DNA from: Engraulis encrasicolus
Taxonomy: Eukaryota > Chordata > Actinopteri > Clupeiformes > Engraulidae
Length of the DNA: 64,000 bases
Assembly: GCF_034702125.1 (NCBI RefSeq)
Contig: NC_085866.1
Span: 17,753,315-17,817,314 of the forward strand
Direction of reading: 5' to 3'
Positions 1 to 51,362 of this stretch are shown here, in pieces. Within the stretch, counting starts at the first letter, position 1. Every line of letters begins with the position of its first letter. The notes under the pieces are model-generated. The model did not search any database. It was not told the DNA's origin and worked only from the letters and a program-made list of their open reading frames with translations. The position numbers were made by a program, and so were the translations under genes.

Positions 1-30366
<30,366 letters not shown>

Positions 30367-31394
30367 TACTTGGAAGCTGTGCTTTCTGTCTTCCTTTGCT
30401 GGTTGGAGAATCTGTAAGGAATATAAGTGCATAGTAAAAAAGAGGCTCTACTATAACAGAGAAAACAGTTATATTCCAAATGTTGTGAACTACTCTGTCC
30501 ATGGGGGAATTGCTTGCTCTCCTAATCTTAAATTGGGTGAGCATTCCCTATGCTGCTGCTGTCCCCTGAATCTCTGCTTTTCTTGGTGCTCATGGAAACC
30601 AGGGGACTCCTCTGAACAGAGCCATACCGCAAAATCGAATTCATAACAACTCCATAAAGCAATTGCATTCAAAATTTCTTGATGTGTATTTCTTGACTGT
30701 AATGGGCCTGACAGAAATGAACATAGTGTAAACCAGTGTGGGCTAAAGAGAGGGTCTTGGGTGGGCAGCGGAGCTATGCTTAAAGATTAATACATTTATA
30801 AACATTTATTCAGTCACAGAATGCTTAAATATGCATCATTGTATCATTCATTTCACTTATGATCCAAAATGAAAGTACGACCCTGAATATTTGAAGTATA
30901 CACTATATTTGGGTTTACACTGAACTGAAACCCAGCTGGGCACAAGAATACCCAAAAACATGTCAGATTTGAGTATTTAAAAAGACAATGCCAAGTCGAC
31001 ATAATAGTAATTTATTCAAAACCACATAGTATATGCATAAATTATCTGCACAAATGTGAGGACATGTTCCCCAATGCACGCTATGAATTGCCCAAAACTG
31101 GACTCTGCTGAGGTCTAAAGGTCAACAGACCTATGCCATGTGCCAATACTCCAATATGGGAATCTGTGTCCCATCTTTTAGAAGGCGGGCCCTTAGCGGG
31201 TCAGGAAATGAGCGAAAACATCTTTGCCACCAATAAATACATTCAAAACTATTTTCTGTTCATCTTCAAGAATGGTTGTTCTCAAGAAGCAAGCAAAGAC
31301 TCTTCTCTTTCATGACTATTTACTGCACTGATACCTGAGCTGGCCCAGACCAGGGAAAGACTCTAAGCTAAGGCATGGGTGTATGTGGCATATC

Positions 31395-31397
<3 letters not shown>

Positions 31398-31463
<66 letters not shown>
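31398..31463. repeat. (TG)n microsatellite
   Basis: 66 bp of TG just upstream of the 487-bp tandem duplication. Confidence 0.95.
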
Positions 31464-31466
<3 letters not shown>

Positions 31467-31513
31467 CTACTTTACCCTGCACTTAAAATCACAAACATAA
31501 AATCATTAAAAAA

Positions 31514-32483
31514 ACACTGACCCTACTTAGCATATGCACTTCCTTTTTGAAGTTTCCTGGGCACTTGGTAAGTGTTGTGTATACTATGATTATGTCCTTG
31601 ATTGTAAGTCGCTTTGGATAAAAGTACCAAATGTAACTTACACTTTGTGCAGAATTATTAGGCAAACTGATTTTTGTCCATTATAGTCTATTTTATCCAT
31701 AAGTGTTTTCAGCAAATAGTTAACTGCGGGTCCACCTGCACAAAGAGGCTACGATGTAAGTGGAACTATCATGGCATCATAGAGGACACAGCAACTGAAA
31801 TTCGGAGGTAGCATTAATAGTGTCAGTGCCTGAAATCAAAACAATATGTTTGGAAAATACTTTACAGCCTATAATTAGGCATAGTTAAACAATACACATC
31901 ATCATCAATCATAATTTGTGTGCCCTACTTCATGAAAGGGAAAATTCCAAGGCATCTACAAGCACAACCAATAAAGAGGCACTGGTGACCTGAGACTGAG
32001 ACACTGACCCTACTTAGCATATGCACTTCCTTTTTTAAGTTTCCTGGGCACTTGGTAAGTGTTGTGTATACTATGATTATGTCCTTGATTGTAAGTCGCT
32101 TTGGATAAAAGTACCAAATGTAACTTACACTTTGTGCAGAATTATTAGGCAAACTGATTTTTGTCCATTATAGTCTATTTTATCCATAAGTGTTTTCAGC
32201 AAATAGTTAACTGCGGGTCCACCTGCACAAAGAGGCTACGATGTAAGTGGAACTATCATGGCATCATAGAGGACACAGCAACTGAAATTCGGAGGTAGCA
32301 TTAATAGTGTCAGTGCCTGAAATCAAAACAATATGTTTGGAAAATACTTTACAGCCTATAATTAGGCATAGTTAAACAATACACATCATCATCAATCATA
32401 ATTTGTGTGCCCTACTTCATGAAAGGGAAAATTCCAAGGCATCTACAAGCACAACCAATAAAGAGGCACTGGTGACCTGAGAC
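31514..32483. repeat. 487-bp tandem duplication, nearly identical copies
   Basis: Copy 1 (31514-32000) and copy 2 (32001-32483) start acactgaccctacttagc. I found one substitution, in the T run about 30 bp in. Each copy holds a LINE/SINE-type tail (aagtcgctttggataaaag) and a segment starting tgcagaattattaggcaaac. In dnmt3b intron upstream of the first coding exon. Confidence 0.9.
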
Positions 32484-33070
32484 AAGGTGTTCATGAAAAG
32501 CAAAAAAGGTGACGTACAGTTGGAAGGCCATAGTGCTGAAAAAAACCTTGAATCATGAGTCTCTGCACCTTCATGACAAGTAAGGAAAGACAATGCAGAA
32601 AAGGGGGAAACTGGCATAGACTTGGAACGTCACAGTTGTAAGGGTCGGCTATAATAAAAGGCAGTGAGGGGATTTGTGGAGATGTTGATGGGCATTGTTT
32701 TTAATAACAGCAGGGTAGCATGTAATCTTAGGAGTTATTACAATAATGTTCGGGAATGAGCCATAGAGCTAAGATCATTCGTAAAATCAATCATTTACAT
32801 TGCACTAAAGCCCAAGATTCGTCATTATTGGGAAACGCACCCCTGTGCTTTGACCCAATGTTGAAACCATGGGCTACTAAGAATTATCTGTTATTGTCCA
32901 TCAAAGAAAGCAATCCTCAGTGTTTTTGTCTTTACCATGTAAATACGAAGGGATAAGCTCAACACCAACATATGACCAAAAATAGATGATGCTGTGTGAA
33001 ATGGCCATTGAGTGGGATGGACGGCCCATCACTAGGGTTGTGGGTGTGTTCTGACTGTTGTACCAAAAAG

Positions 33071-33294
33071 CCTGGCTCTTTGGTGTAGCGGTCTGATCCC
33101 AAATTTGGTACCCCCGAAGGTCTGAGTTCAAGTCCCAGCGGTGCAACTCTGCTAAGGGACCACAATGGAAATAAGTCTTCAGACTTCTTTGTGTACATAA
33201 CTGTCTATTTATCCCTTTCAATGTATGGTTATTGTTGCTGTACAATGTTTTTACATCTAATAGACTAAATAAATTCAATTCAATTCAATTCTCA
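33071..33294 (+). mobile_element. tRNA-derived SINE with (AATTC)n tail
   Basis: A-box-like tggtgtagcggtctgatc and B-box-like gagttcaagtcc (33124-33135), then a unique body and an AATTCAATTC pentamer tail typical of retroposed SINEs. Confidence 0.8.
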
Positions 33295-33723
33295 CCTTCA
33301 CTACATTCAGCTATTCAGTGAAACCTTCTGCTGGTCTCCCCATTCCACTGGCCTCTTACATACTAGGGCCGGCAAAGCTTGCTCTTATGCTACTTAATTA
33401 CAGTATTCAGACAAAGGCCTCTGACTTCAGACCTTTGCATGTGCACACATATGACAAAGCACTGATGATGTCAAACTATGTCACATAGGGTCTGAATCGC
33501 TTCAGGAAGTCATGTGAAGAAAAGATGTAATTCCTTAATACCTACCCCCCCCCCCCCACACACACACACATACACAGCCCCTTTGAACCCTGTGACCACA
33601 ACCCACTCCAAACCCATTAACACCCCAATCCTGTAACCGAGGGCAGATCAGCCAAATACTTCCTGACAGAGATGACAACGCTTGCTTAGAAAGGAGTTAC
33701 AGTAATGAATATAGTCCACCTAT

Positions 33724-33841
<118 letters not shown>

Positions 33842-34113
33842 TCACACAGTTGGAAAACATACACAAGACACAGACACAGACAGACACAAAGGCACAGGTA
33901 CAGACAAAGACACACATACACACAGGCTGGTACACACAAACACACGTGCGCTTCTTGAATGGATGTAGCAAAAAATGATATACACACACACCACACTCTC
34001 AAACAGCTATTGAAACCACATGTGCAGACTTAAAACAAACAAAAAATCCCACAAAACAGCTTTGGTCTGACCATATGAATACATTTGAGAGCGCACCACT
34101 GCACCTGTATACA

Positions 34114-34135
34114 GTGTGTGTGTGTGCGTGTGCGT

Positions 34136-34186
<51 letters not shown>

Positions 34187-34192
34187 GTGTGT
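34114..34192. repeat. (TG)n microsatellite
   Basis: About 79 bp with CG interruptions in its first half. Confidence 0.95.
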
Positions 34193-35921
34193 TTCGATAC
34201 CCAAGCTCAGCACTATTGTTGAGATGAGAGAGCTGGTAGCGTTGAGAGGAAAGTGCACAATAGGAGGTCAGATCAAAGTTGTGTGGTAAGTGTTGGGAGG
34301 GAAAGCGCCGGGAGCAGGGAGTTTGCAGAGGAGACAGGGAAGGGGCACCTGCCAGATGGGTAAATCACCCATAGACATCTTGTCCTCCCAGGTCTCCTAA
34401 CCAAATACGCACAGCACAGTTACATGACAAGTAGACATTACAAGTACAACTCTCATGTACGTAAACGCCATGCTTGTAAGAAATATGTATTGGTATTTGT
34501 TTTTGAATTGTTGGAAAAACCCACATCTTTCTTTTTGGCCAGACTCCGCACCTTGAAATATTTGATGACTAGCCTACAATGCCCTGATAATTACAGAACT
34601 TTCTGAACCTACAGTCAAAATATGATTCTTGGTCATAGAAAATGTAAAGGAATCGTTTTACATTCGAAGTCAGTAGCCGAAGTATTGAATTCAAAATACA
34701 CAAGCATTACATCAAGAGAGAGAGAGAACCATTAGGCCTATGCTCCTTCTTATGTTTGGTTTAATAGCCTAGGCCTGCTAAAGTCATTTATTTTAATTAA
34801 CTTATTAATTAAAGTATTAATTTTAATAATTAATTAGGGTAATTGTGGGCGCAGATCAAATCACAAAATACCCGCGGTTTGGGAAACATGTTTCCAAATA
34901 AAGACACTGTTAAAACTTCAAATGCAAAGTTATGCAGTATCATTTCATAAAGAACCTTCCTAAAACAAGGCGACGCATTCCTTTGGGAGGCCCAATACCG
35001 CGCACCAAGGAGCTGCGCATCATCAAAAGATATCCCTTCAGTAACTTATTTCCATGCATCCATTAGGGTAATCATTTTGCCAGTGAGCTGGTCATAGTGT
35101 TGGCACTCCTGAGAACATAACGTTCATTAGTCAGTGCAGTGCAGTCCTGAGGCGAGGGGAAACAAGGGGAAGACTGCTGAGACGCCTAAAAACCTAACAC
35201 CAGAATTTCCTGTTCGTGGCATGTTATATGGTGAATCGCATGTCCTTGGCTACCGAATAAGGTGTCGCCAATTCTACCAGAGTAGCCTATTCGTACACAA
35301 ATAAGACAATTAGTTCTATGGCAACTCCTTGTCATACCGCCTACTATGGCAAATCAGAACTGAAATCAAACTGAGGTTCACTGCCCCGTCTTACCCATTG
35401 AACTTCAAACCAGCAGGGCTGCCATAACAAGCATATTGCAAACTTATTTGTCAGGCGTGCTCTACATATTATAATGACAAATTGAGTCTTCTCAGTAGTC
35501 TTAAACGTTTCCTTTTGAACATGCGCTTGCTTGTGGCATAGCATGTTGCGATTTATTTTGCAACGGAGAGAGCGCACGCGAAATGCATGCTCAAATCACG
35601 CCTTGTTCAAGTTCACCAAACAGCTTTGCACGTGAGCACGCAATTTCAACCAGTTGTGTTCGGCTCATAGTCCTCTTCATTCAAGAACTGACTAAAATGA
35701 ACATCACCACAGTAATGTAGATTAACCTCATCTCGTTCACTCACAGTCACAACTGGGCAACGTCTCCGCGTGTCCAGTTTGCAAAAAATGTGATTAAGAC
35801 AATACACGGCACTACAGATTTTTAAGAAATAGCCCATCCACTCTAATTCACTGAGAATTCGGAACCCGTCAATAGTTAGAGATGGATCTCTCGAGGCATC
35901 TCCCCATAACACGTACCTTAC

Positions 35922-35948
35922 ATAATCCTCAGATTCCACGACCTTTTC
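35922..35948 (-). other. dnmt3b: possible dnmt3b 5' UTR exon
   Basis: A 27-nt segment bounded by an AG acceptor (aaatttgcag) and a donor (TTAT|gtaagg). It lies between the putative first exon and the first coding exon and contains no ATG. It may be an untranslated exon or a chance pairing of splice-like sequences. Confidence 0.25.
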
Positions 35949-36199
35949 CTGCAAATTTACAAGTTTGTCTTCTCCAAATCACCTATCCATCTTACTGTAA
36001 AATGACACTGGTTTGCCCCGAAACAACTTTTGCTTATAAAACATGTGGGGAATTAATGTTATTGGTTAAACATACAGCAGGATATCACTGTAGTGTAGGT
36101 TTATGGTAACTTGCTCGCTGCCATGCTGGTTAAACTCAGCGAATAACCATAGCGAGTACAGTAGCTAAACTGGTCTATCAAGAAAACTGAAGAATTTAC

Positions 36200-36330
36200 C
36201 TGTTGCTGCAGTCGTCGTCTTATTGGGAAAAAAGTTCAGGATTGATTGGTCCCTCCTGCTTTTTGAGCAATTGCCAAGGTGTCACGTCTTGTTACTATCA
36301 ACTTATCCTTTCTTCCGTGCGCTTTTGTAC
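36200..36330 (-). promoter_or_regulatory. putative dnmt3b promoter and noncoding first exon
   Basis: On the minus strand a donor-like CAACAG|gtaaat ends at 36200, and just upstream is a CCAAT box (ggaccaatcaatc, around 36241-36253). There is no ATG and no TATA box here. The location, upstream of the first coding exon and facing away from commd7, suits a CCAAT-type, TATA-less promoter. The transcription start was not determined. Confidence 0.35.
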
Positions 36331-36857
36331 CTCGAGGCTGAATATGTAAATGGTGTGTAGATTCTTTGGAACTCCACTCTCTTTGCCTCACTTGTCAGGC
36401 GTGACTTTTCCCGGGTCTCGAATCGCACTCTTCTCGAATAAAACTATATTTACCTTTATCATGAACCTTTCACGTGAAATTGTGAACATTGAGCATGCCC
36501 CTCATGTGGCTCATGTACCAACTGTACCATTCATGTTACATAGCAGTGTTGCACCATTGGCAGCGCGTCATTGCTTTCAATATATGTGATATCAGAGGTA
36601 AAGCACAATTCCCTGTTGCCTACTACAGATGGTTCTACTGTAAACAGATGATGGGTGCCATCAAAAGTGCCCTTCGACCCTTGGTTAGATTAACACATCT
36701 CATTGAACTCTGAGAAGTCTGGCAGCAGTGCTGGTACTGCCAATTGCATATATAGTAGGTCTATAGTCATTTGAATTGTCATTGTCAATAAACTTTATTT
36801 TAAATAAAATTGCCACTGCTTTCTTTTCTTTTTTTAAACTTTTACATTGTGCTTAAA

Positions 36858-37003
36858 AATATACTGTTATTCTGGGAATTGTTCATAGTCCATGGGGCAA
36901 TGGAAGGTTAGGTGACTTGCTCAAGGGCCCTTTAGCCTATAATAGGGCTCAAACCTGCAACCCTCAGATCACTACTCTCTTACCTTGGGGCCACAACTGT
37001 CCC
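36858..37003 (-). mobile_element. tRNA-derived SINE (minus strand)
   Basis: On the minus strand, gtggccccaaggtaagag (A-box region) and gcaggtttgagccc (B box) precede cttgagcaagtcacctaac, the same post-tRNA motif as the 6.1-kb SINE. It lies in the dnmt3b-commd7 intergenic region. Confidence 0.75.
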
Positions 37004-38041
37004 CTCAAGTTTACCTACAACAGAGCTCACCAAAGCAATATGTCAAAATGAAGTCACTTTGAAATATTATGTTCAAAACTGCACTTGCTACGTTTACACT
37101 GATTTTAACAGCCTGCTTTCACACTTCCATAAGGGGAAGAACAATTTCAACAATCACCACACTAGCTTACTGAAGTATAAGCTTTAACATGTAAACACAA
37201 TATGTTGACACAATAGATGCATAATAAATAGGTTATACTGCACTTTGGGGCATTGTACTGAGTGATGCAATGCTTTGGAGACACAAATAGGCCTACTGCA
37301 AAATTCCAGTTATTAAAGGCTACAGCATTTTTCCCACAAGGGTATTACCACACAACCTGGTATAGTGAGCAAGAGGCCTACTTCCAGGGTGTGACCACAG
37401 ATCAAGACATTGTTTTGCGAAAAGATACATTGTCAATTTATTGTCATTTGTCACATTGCCATTTGTCAAATTAAAGACATGTTAAAATTGGTGACCAACT
37501 GGTAGTTTATGTGCTTTCATACATAGAGATGTGTCATTTAAACTCATGGGGGGAAACCCTCAGAATATGGTTGAGTCTAGTACTGCAACTGCAAAATGTG
37601 CATGACTGCAGTGCAGAGCATGCAATGATTTGTAGGGGGAATAGGCTACTGCAAAATATTGCATTTTAATATAGTAGGTGTATGCAGTGTTTTGAATAGG
37701 AATGCATTGCAATGCAATAAAAAAAATCAACAAGCGCGGAACTGTTGAGACTTCAAGGAACTACAAGCATTTAGGCCAAAAGATAAATGGCACAGAGCAA
37801 TCCAACTAGATATGTCCTTTAGAGGAGTAGGCCTAGCCTATTTTGTTCCTAATGCAAGTAATTTCCACATATTCGTGTGCATGTTCAGGTTGTGCAAATA
37901 ATTGGAATGGTAGTTGCGCAGACAAAAATAGCTTAGATAAATGATGTTACTAACGTGATAGATTAAATAAATAAATAAATGACCCACGTCGGAGTGGCGA
38001 AAGTGCGAATGCGAAACCAAAGGATATATTTCCATTGACGA

Positions 38042-38078
38042 ACCGGAAATGTCTGTGGAGATGCTTGCTAAATTGTAA
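38042..38078 (+). promoter_or_regulatory. commd7 proximal promoter/5' leader: ETS-like site and short upstream ORF
   Basis: An ETS-type core (ACCGGAAAT) lies 70 bp before the commd7 start codon. It overlaps the ATG of a 9-codon upstream ORF (38049-38078, MSVEMLAKL then stop). If transcription begins before the uORF it could dampen commd7 translation; if ETS factors bind here, transcription may start further downstream and omit it. Confidence 0.35.
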
Positions 38079-38114
38079 CAGATCATAACCCGCTTGTAAC
38101 CGAGTTGTGACAGA

Positions 38115-45415
<7,301 letters not shown>

Positions 45416-45775
45416 GGAGCTCTCTGTTTCAACAGAGCCCACATGTGCCTTTACAATGGACTCTGGCACAAGAGGAGGGGTCTCCTCAATCTCACGTGTG
45501 TGGGACCATTTACTTCCGTGCTAGGCTCTAGCATTTCAACCTTTTCATTATGTGAGATCAAGTTTGTTTGCATATATCTATGTCTGTCTTGTGAATGCTT
45601 TAATGCTGTATCTTCATAACAAATAACCTGTAAATGTTGGGCTGTGCCTTGTGAGATAAATTATTCTCATGTAAATAATTACTGTAAAAATATTATTGAT
45701 TATTATTGTTCACACGATCTATGGCAATGTTACACTTTATAGACAGCTAATTAAATGAGCAATTCTTTAACAGTT
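45416..45775 (+). other. commd7: commd7 3' UTR with ATTAAA candidate poly(A) signal
   Basis: AT-rich sequence after the stop codon. No AATAAA is present, but a variant signal ATTAAA occurs at 45750-45755, about 335 bp past the stop. It is the best candidate for 3' end formation. Confidence 0.45.
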
Positions 45776-47160
45776 GTTGTGGTGTTATGTTTAATATGTT
45801 TGGCTCTATTGAGAAAACACCTGATAGAATGAAAGAATAGTGATGGGCCCTTTGGAAAAGGGTTGTTGTATATACTTTACACAACAGTTCCTTAATGGTT
45901 ACAGTTCCTTGATTATGCTGCGTATTATATGGAGCAAATAGTCTTTTCAAAAGCTTTCCATGATTATATAATATAGTTTTTGCATTAGGACTAACTGGTA
46001 TGTCCCTTGAAGTGGAAGTTGGGAACTGGTGATAAATTGGTTAATAGCATCCGCAATGTTTTCATCAATGGTTTTCATTTACATGCAATGCTAGTGTATA
46101 TGTAACCAAGGAGCTAGGAATATGGCACTGAGATACACACACTGTTGCTTTCAGCTACCCTATGTTCAACACCATACTGTATGTTCACATGTGAATTGGT
46201 AAAGGAATTAAGTAATAGTAACCATAACACAAGGAATAGCCTATACACTACAGTCTATTTCCATAGCCCAGTCTCAACAAAGCCAGTTAGGAAATTTTCC
46301 CTTCCCTTTTTGAACAAACGATGGTAACAACTTGGCGTGCCATACAGCCATGGGTCAGGGTCTAAAAGGAAATTTGTGGCCAGTATGGGTTTTTCCCCTG
46401 TTAATCATTTCTCACTTTGACATAATGAGACAAATATCTCACTGTGAAAGAAATGACGTGGACTGTGTGTGAGGATGGTAATGGACAAATGTTTTGTCTT
46501 CATTTTTAAGAAAAATATTTGCCAGTTAATCTCTGCCCTGCTTCTGTGCAGTAAAGACCACTAGGCAATGTAACGCATCTACCAACAGAATGTGTGCGCA
46601 TCTTAATGTTCCTGTGAAATTCAGTTTGCATTCTCTCAGGAAAATATCTTTGTGTGTGTGTGTGTGTTAAAAAAAAATCTTTACCACTGCAGCTTGGGGC
46701 ATGTTATGTCTCGCCAAAAGCCTGCTGCGTGAATCAGTCAAACCTCAGTGATTGAGCAAATATTTGCAACAGGTTCCGCAAACCACCAAGCAATGAATCC
46801 TTGCCTTGTCCATCAAGTGAGTGAAGACCGCAGAGCACAATAGGAGTCAACTCAGACAGCAGACGATCAGAGGGAAGGACGTGCAGACAGACGGCCGACA
46901 GATCGTGCAGACAAGGAGAGCATTTTGAAAGATAAACGAGGCAAGTAATGGGTACAAAGAGCAGTATACATGTCTATAGGTGGGTGGGGGACTCATTAGT
47001 GGTGGACAATGAATGGGGGATGGCCTGGGCACTCTCCAAACAAACAGCCCGTCATGCCTCATGCCCTCCTGGGGTCTCTCTCGCACCACACCCCGTTCAT
47101 TACAACAGGCTCCATAAAGGAATGTGTCAATCAGGGGCTGGATTCATATGTTGTTGATTG
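45776..47160. other. unassigned sequence downstream of commd7
   Basis: AT-rich DNA without a recognisable gene or repeat apart from a short TG run near 46651. No splice-bounded frame with familiar protein content. Confidence 0.4.
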
Positions 47161-47162
47161 GG

Positions 47163-47520
47163 ATTTTTATTTTTTTTATTTTTTTTTGAACTTCTTTTTA
47201 TTTTCATTTCCATAGTCATACAGTGCATCATTCACTACATCTCCATTCTTACATATTTCAACCGGGGATACAAACACATCCACAACAAAGAAAGATATAA
47301 AGATATATGTAGAGAGAGAAAAGGAGAAAGAAAGGAGAGAATAGAGTGAAAGGGATAGTTATATTAAGTGAAGATGCAATACAGTACGTGTCCAATTATT
47401 GATAAATGATTCTAGTTTGTGTTGTAAAAGTGCAGTAACATGTTCCATATGGTACAGTTCTTGAACTCTGTCCCTCCATTGAGTTATTGTGGGGGGAGGA
47501 TATTGATATAATTTTAAACA
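47163..47520 (-). mobile_element. L1-like LINE 3' end (minus strand)
   Basis: On the minus strand, a frame with WRDRVQELYHMEHVTALLQH then KLESFINNW resembles the C-terminus of L1-type ORF2. It is followed by an untranslated stretch and a T-rich run on the plus strand (the A-tail). 5'-truncated. Confidence 0.55.
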
Positions 47521-48483
47521 CCCACATTAGGCACGTTAAATCTCATGGCCAACCTGTGACTTCTTTCACAAAGAGCTACCATTTTGAACACAACCTCAAA
47601 AACAGAAGTCAGTTTTGTGCATTGTATTCATGTAGGCCTTCTGTGTCATGTGCTAAATCTTCAGAACCTGGCCTTGTAGCTGAAGGTTGTTGGTTGAATG
47701 TCTGGCACTAATGCTTTCTCCCATCCTCCCCTAAGGTACCCTGGACCATGTCCAGTATAGACAATCATGTGCATAACAATAGCAGTGTGTTTACAAATGT
47801 GACTACAAATTGATACTTCAAATTAAATCATGGGAAAAATGTAATAATGTCCAGTATGTAATTAATCTATACAAATGATATGGGGCTGTTCAAAAATATC
47901 AGTGACTGCACTCTCCTTTGTTACAAAGTTTAAGTAACCACACATGTAGAGAGAGAGCAGCCTCCAGCTCAGCAAGCCAACATACTGCCTGAAACTTAAG
48001 AATCGTTTTACTTCAACAGTGCTGTACCATTAAGGACTACAGCGCGTCTGTGGGGAAACTATGGAAACCATACTGGACCACAGTGGTTACTATGGAAACT
48101 TGTTCTGAGGTTCCTGTATGCTACTGTAGGTGCAATGACCACTGCCAGTCTGCCCTTGATGTCAAAGTATAGTGTTGGGCTGATTCATTCTGAGATCTAT
48201 AGAAGGGAAGGGTGAGAAGATTCAGTATCTCAGATATGGATGCCATAAAGAAGCGCACCACCAATGTGTGTATGTGATGTATGAGGAGGTGATGTGGTGC
48301 GAAATACTTTGCATATTAACTGCATATGATGAGACACACACCCAGGTTCAGAAAGTAAAAATTCCTATATTTGGTCCAGCCATTTGGCAGATTAACAGGA
48401 TATATTTTAGCACAGCCTTTTATCCAGGTAGACGAGTTAGCAAGTGCAATTGTGTGTTAAGAGTGCAGATAGAAGAAATAAGC

Positions 48484-48858
48484 TTAAAGGCGCACTGTGT
48501 AGGATTATGGCCAGAGTAGATATTGCAACTATGCTGCTCATTGAAATTGCTGCCTATGCCAAGTTTGATCTTTTCATTAATATTTACTATGTTAATGAAT
48601 ATTTGTAATATTTCCAATGACCAAAGTATAGTGAGCTTTGCTATGTCTATTTCTATGTCTCTGTCTATTTCTTGAAATTCAAAATGGTTGACATGGAGAA
48701 GATCCAACTTTTGATGTATGAAAAGTGCAATTTCCCCAATCATTATGAATGCTTAGAATTTGATGGTGGTGGTAAGTATTAGTGAAAAGGGTTAGGGTAT
48801 TTGTGAATGAATGAATTCTGGAAAGAAAATATTAAAATATTACACAGTGCACCTTTAA
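48484..48858. mobile_element. TTAA-flanked MITE, 375 bp
   Basis: Ends ttaaaggcgcactgtgta and tacacagtgcacctttaa are inverted repeats with TTAA at both edges. The body is AT-rich and noncoding. Confidence 0.75.
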
Positions 48859-48886
48859 CCTGAATTGTCCAGCTATGTGTGTAGAT

Positions 48887-49275
48887 TAGGGGTGGTACGG
48901 TTCACAAAATTCACGGTTCGGTTCATATCGCGGTGTCAAGGTCACGGTTTTCGGTTCTCTACGGTTCTTTTTTTTTAGTTCATGATAAATGGTGCACTGG
49001 CTAATAGAATCGGATTTATCACTAAATATCCTGCATATGGTTTGTATAGGCTTATAATGTGAAAATGGTGTGATTTTAATTGTGTCATCCTCTGATTTGG
49101 TCTTATACGCTAATGTTTTAATCAGAGAGACTGGATAAGATACTCCTAGAATCTCTGTTTTACATATTTTTCTGGGCAGTACATGAATTGCGGTTTGCGA
49201 TGGATTGCACGGTTCGGTTCGGTATGTGTGTGAATTGTACGGTTTCGGTTTTCGGTGCGGTTTGTGCCATCCCTA
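48887..49275. mobile_element. hAT-type MITE, TSD gtgtagat
   Basis: A 389-bp element starting taggggtggtacggttc and ending gtttgtgccatcccta, with CGGTTCGGTT-type subterminal repeats and exact gtgtagat duplications (48879-48886 and 49276-49283). It lies 28 bp from the neighbouring TTAA MITE. Confidence 0.87.
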
Positions 49276-50236
49276 GTGTAGATATAAAGTAGAAATGTAG
49301 ATTATGTTTGGATAGAGAGTTTCACCCATCACTACTGGCAAATTTTGGGTGCCCATTCCTCCTAGGTGCAACCAACTCTTTGGTGCTATATATGCCTCTG
49401 AAATAATAATGGCTAATACTAATAGGCCTGAAGGGGATGACAAACAGGGAAACTTCTTGAGCAACGTGCCCGGACAACGACTTTGTAGGATTATGCTTAG
49501 ACTGTTCATCACATAACATTTCTATCAAGAGAACTCGGATTATGTTAGATTAGCCGTTGACAACTTTTTTGAGCCATTCCATCAAAAAATGAATAGCCAA
49601 TCATGATGTTGCCAGGCAACATTGCTCAAAAAGTTGCCCGGTGTATCATTACCATAAAGGTTGCTGTGATTCCATGTCCATGTTCTGATGCCGTGTCAGC
49701 AACGGAACAAGGAATGACTCTAAAAAACATATCAAAATCTTTCAGCTGTCTCACAGTGAGTAAATAGCACTTTTTAAGCCTTGCAGAGCCAAAATATTCA
49801 AAAAGTGTTTCTTTTTTTCCCCTTTGCTGCATGTTTGCTTAGCAGAGTAAACTAGTGTAGCTTTTGTGGGTTTTTTTTTTTTTTTTTCAATTTTCGCACA
49901 GTTCAGTTGTGTCTGAGTAGAGTGAGTGCTGCTTCTCCTTTCCTCCTCCTCCTCCTCCTCACTCTGGGCCTCACCACAGGCATGGAGCTGCTGTGTGAGA
50001 TTACTCCATCTGCCCTCTTAGCACTGACAGACAGGAAGTCAGCTCAGCACCCTCTGGCTCCCCTTCCTCTTGCTAAGACATCTCTACTCTACACCACTCT
50101 GCTCTTACCCTGGCTTTTTGTTCATTTCTCTTCTAAGATAATGTAATGGTGATCACGCTGGAACATACAGTCACTTTGTTCTAATTAGCAGAGTGATACA
50201 GAGAGACAGAAAGAGGGAGACATGGGTTGGCTGTCT

Positions 50237-50347
<111 letters not shown>

Positions 50348-50660
50348 CCTCATACAACAGTGCATTACGCTTCTCCTAGCCTTGAATGTACACATTTTCT
50401 CTTTCCTTCCATATTCGTCCTGGTTCTCACTCTTGCACAGTTCCAGCAGCACTGAGGGGGTAATTGATGTCTTCCTGTCCCTGAATGTGGGTCTGGAGCC
50501 CTCGCTGTACTGGAGAGCTGTGACCACAAGCCCAACGGTGCCATTGGAGGCCTGGGGAACACATGCTGTAGAGACTTCCGGCTGTATTTCACCAAGCTGT
50601 GGGTGCTTTATCAGACTACCCCATGCTCTCTCAGGGCCTCCTGGAGGAAAGGGGGAGTCA

Positions 50661-50697
50661 CCCCCCCCCCCCACACACACACACACACACACACACT
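50661..50697. repeat. poly(C) then (AC)n
   Basis: A run of 12 C followed by about 24 bp of AC. Confidence 0.9.
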
Positions 50698-51321
50698 TAC
50701 ACAATCACCCACACACCCATACTCCTTACCCTCACCCGCTCAAGACAGTTAGTGGAGCCAGTCTGCTTATTTTAAAGCTGGGGAGCCCCCCACCTCCTGT
50801 CATATCAACTGTGACAAGCTGATATTCTTGGTTTTTCATGTCCTATGAAAGTACCGTGTGATCTAATGTAAAGTATTAACAAATACATGTATGCATTGCA
50901 CACGCATACACACACACACAACATGCACACACAGACGGCATACATTAGTTCTCTTGGATTATGCATGCAAAAGACATATGCATGCATACATAAATGCTAA
51001 ATAGGCATATCTATCTTTAAAATGCATAGCATATATCTGACTCAGTCTTGATGCTTGTACCTCTGTAGAAGTTTGGATGTGGTGATATGCATCAATTTAT
51101 TAACTCATAACCTTTCTTGATTGACCATTGATGGGCTGAAGGCTAAAGCATTTTGGCATTTTTTTAGTTAAACTATGCTCCGGTTTTTAAATAAGAACAC
51201 TAAGAAAAAACGCTTTTTCTCTTTATGGAAGAGCTGCCTGAAGTATGACCCATGGCCATCAGGTTTTGACTAGTGGTTCAGCTGGAGATGGAAACTACTG
51301 TTGCTTTAATATGCAGGATAA

Positions 51322-51327
<6 letters not shown>

Positions 51328-51361
<34 letters not shown>
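51328..51361. repeat. (GA)n microsatellite
   Basis: About 34 bp of pure GA. Confidence 0.95.

Positions 51362-51362
<1 letters not shown>

Noticed and set aside
35646..35954. A 102-codon minus-strand frame upstream of dnmt3b
   Set aside because: It lacks an ATG and any known domain. Only the 27-nt piece at its 5' end has splice-like borders, listed as a weak UTR exon.
49907..50146. A short frame with a signal-peptide-like LLLLLL stretch
   Set aside because: It has no ATG start, the Leu run comes from a CTC repeat, and no downstream exon or family resemblance was found.
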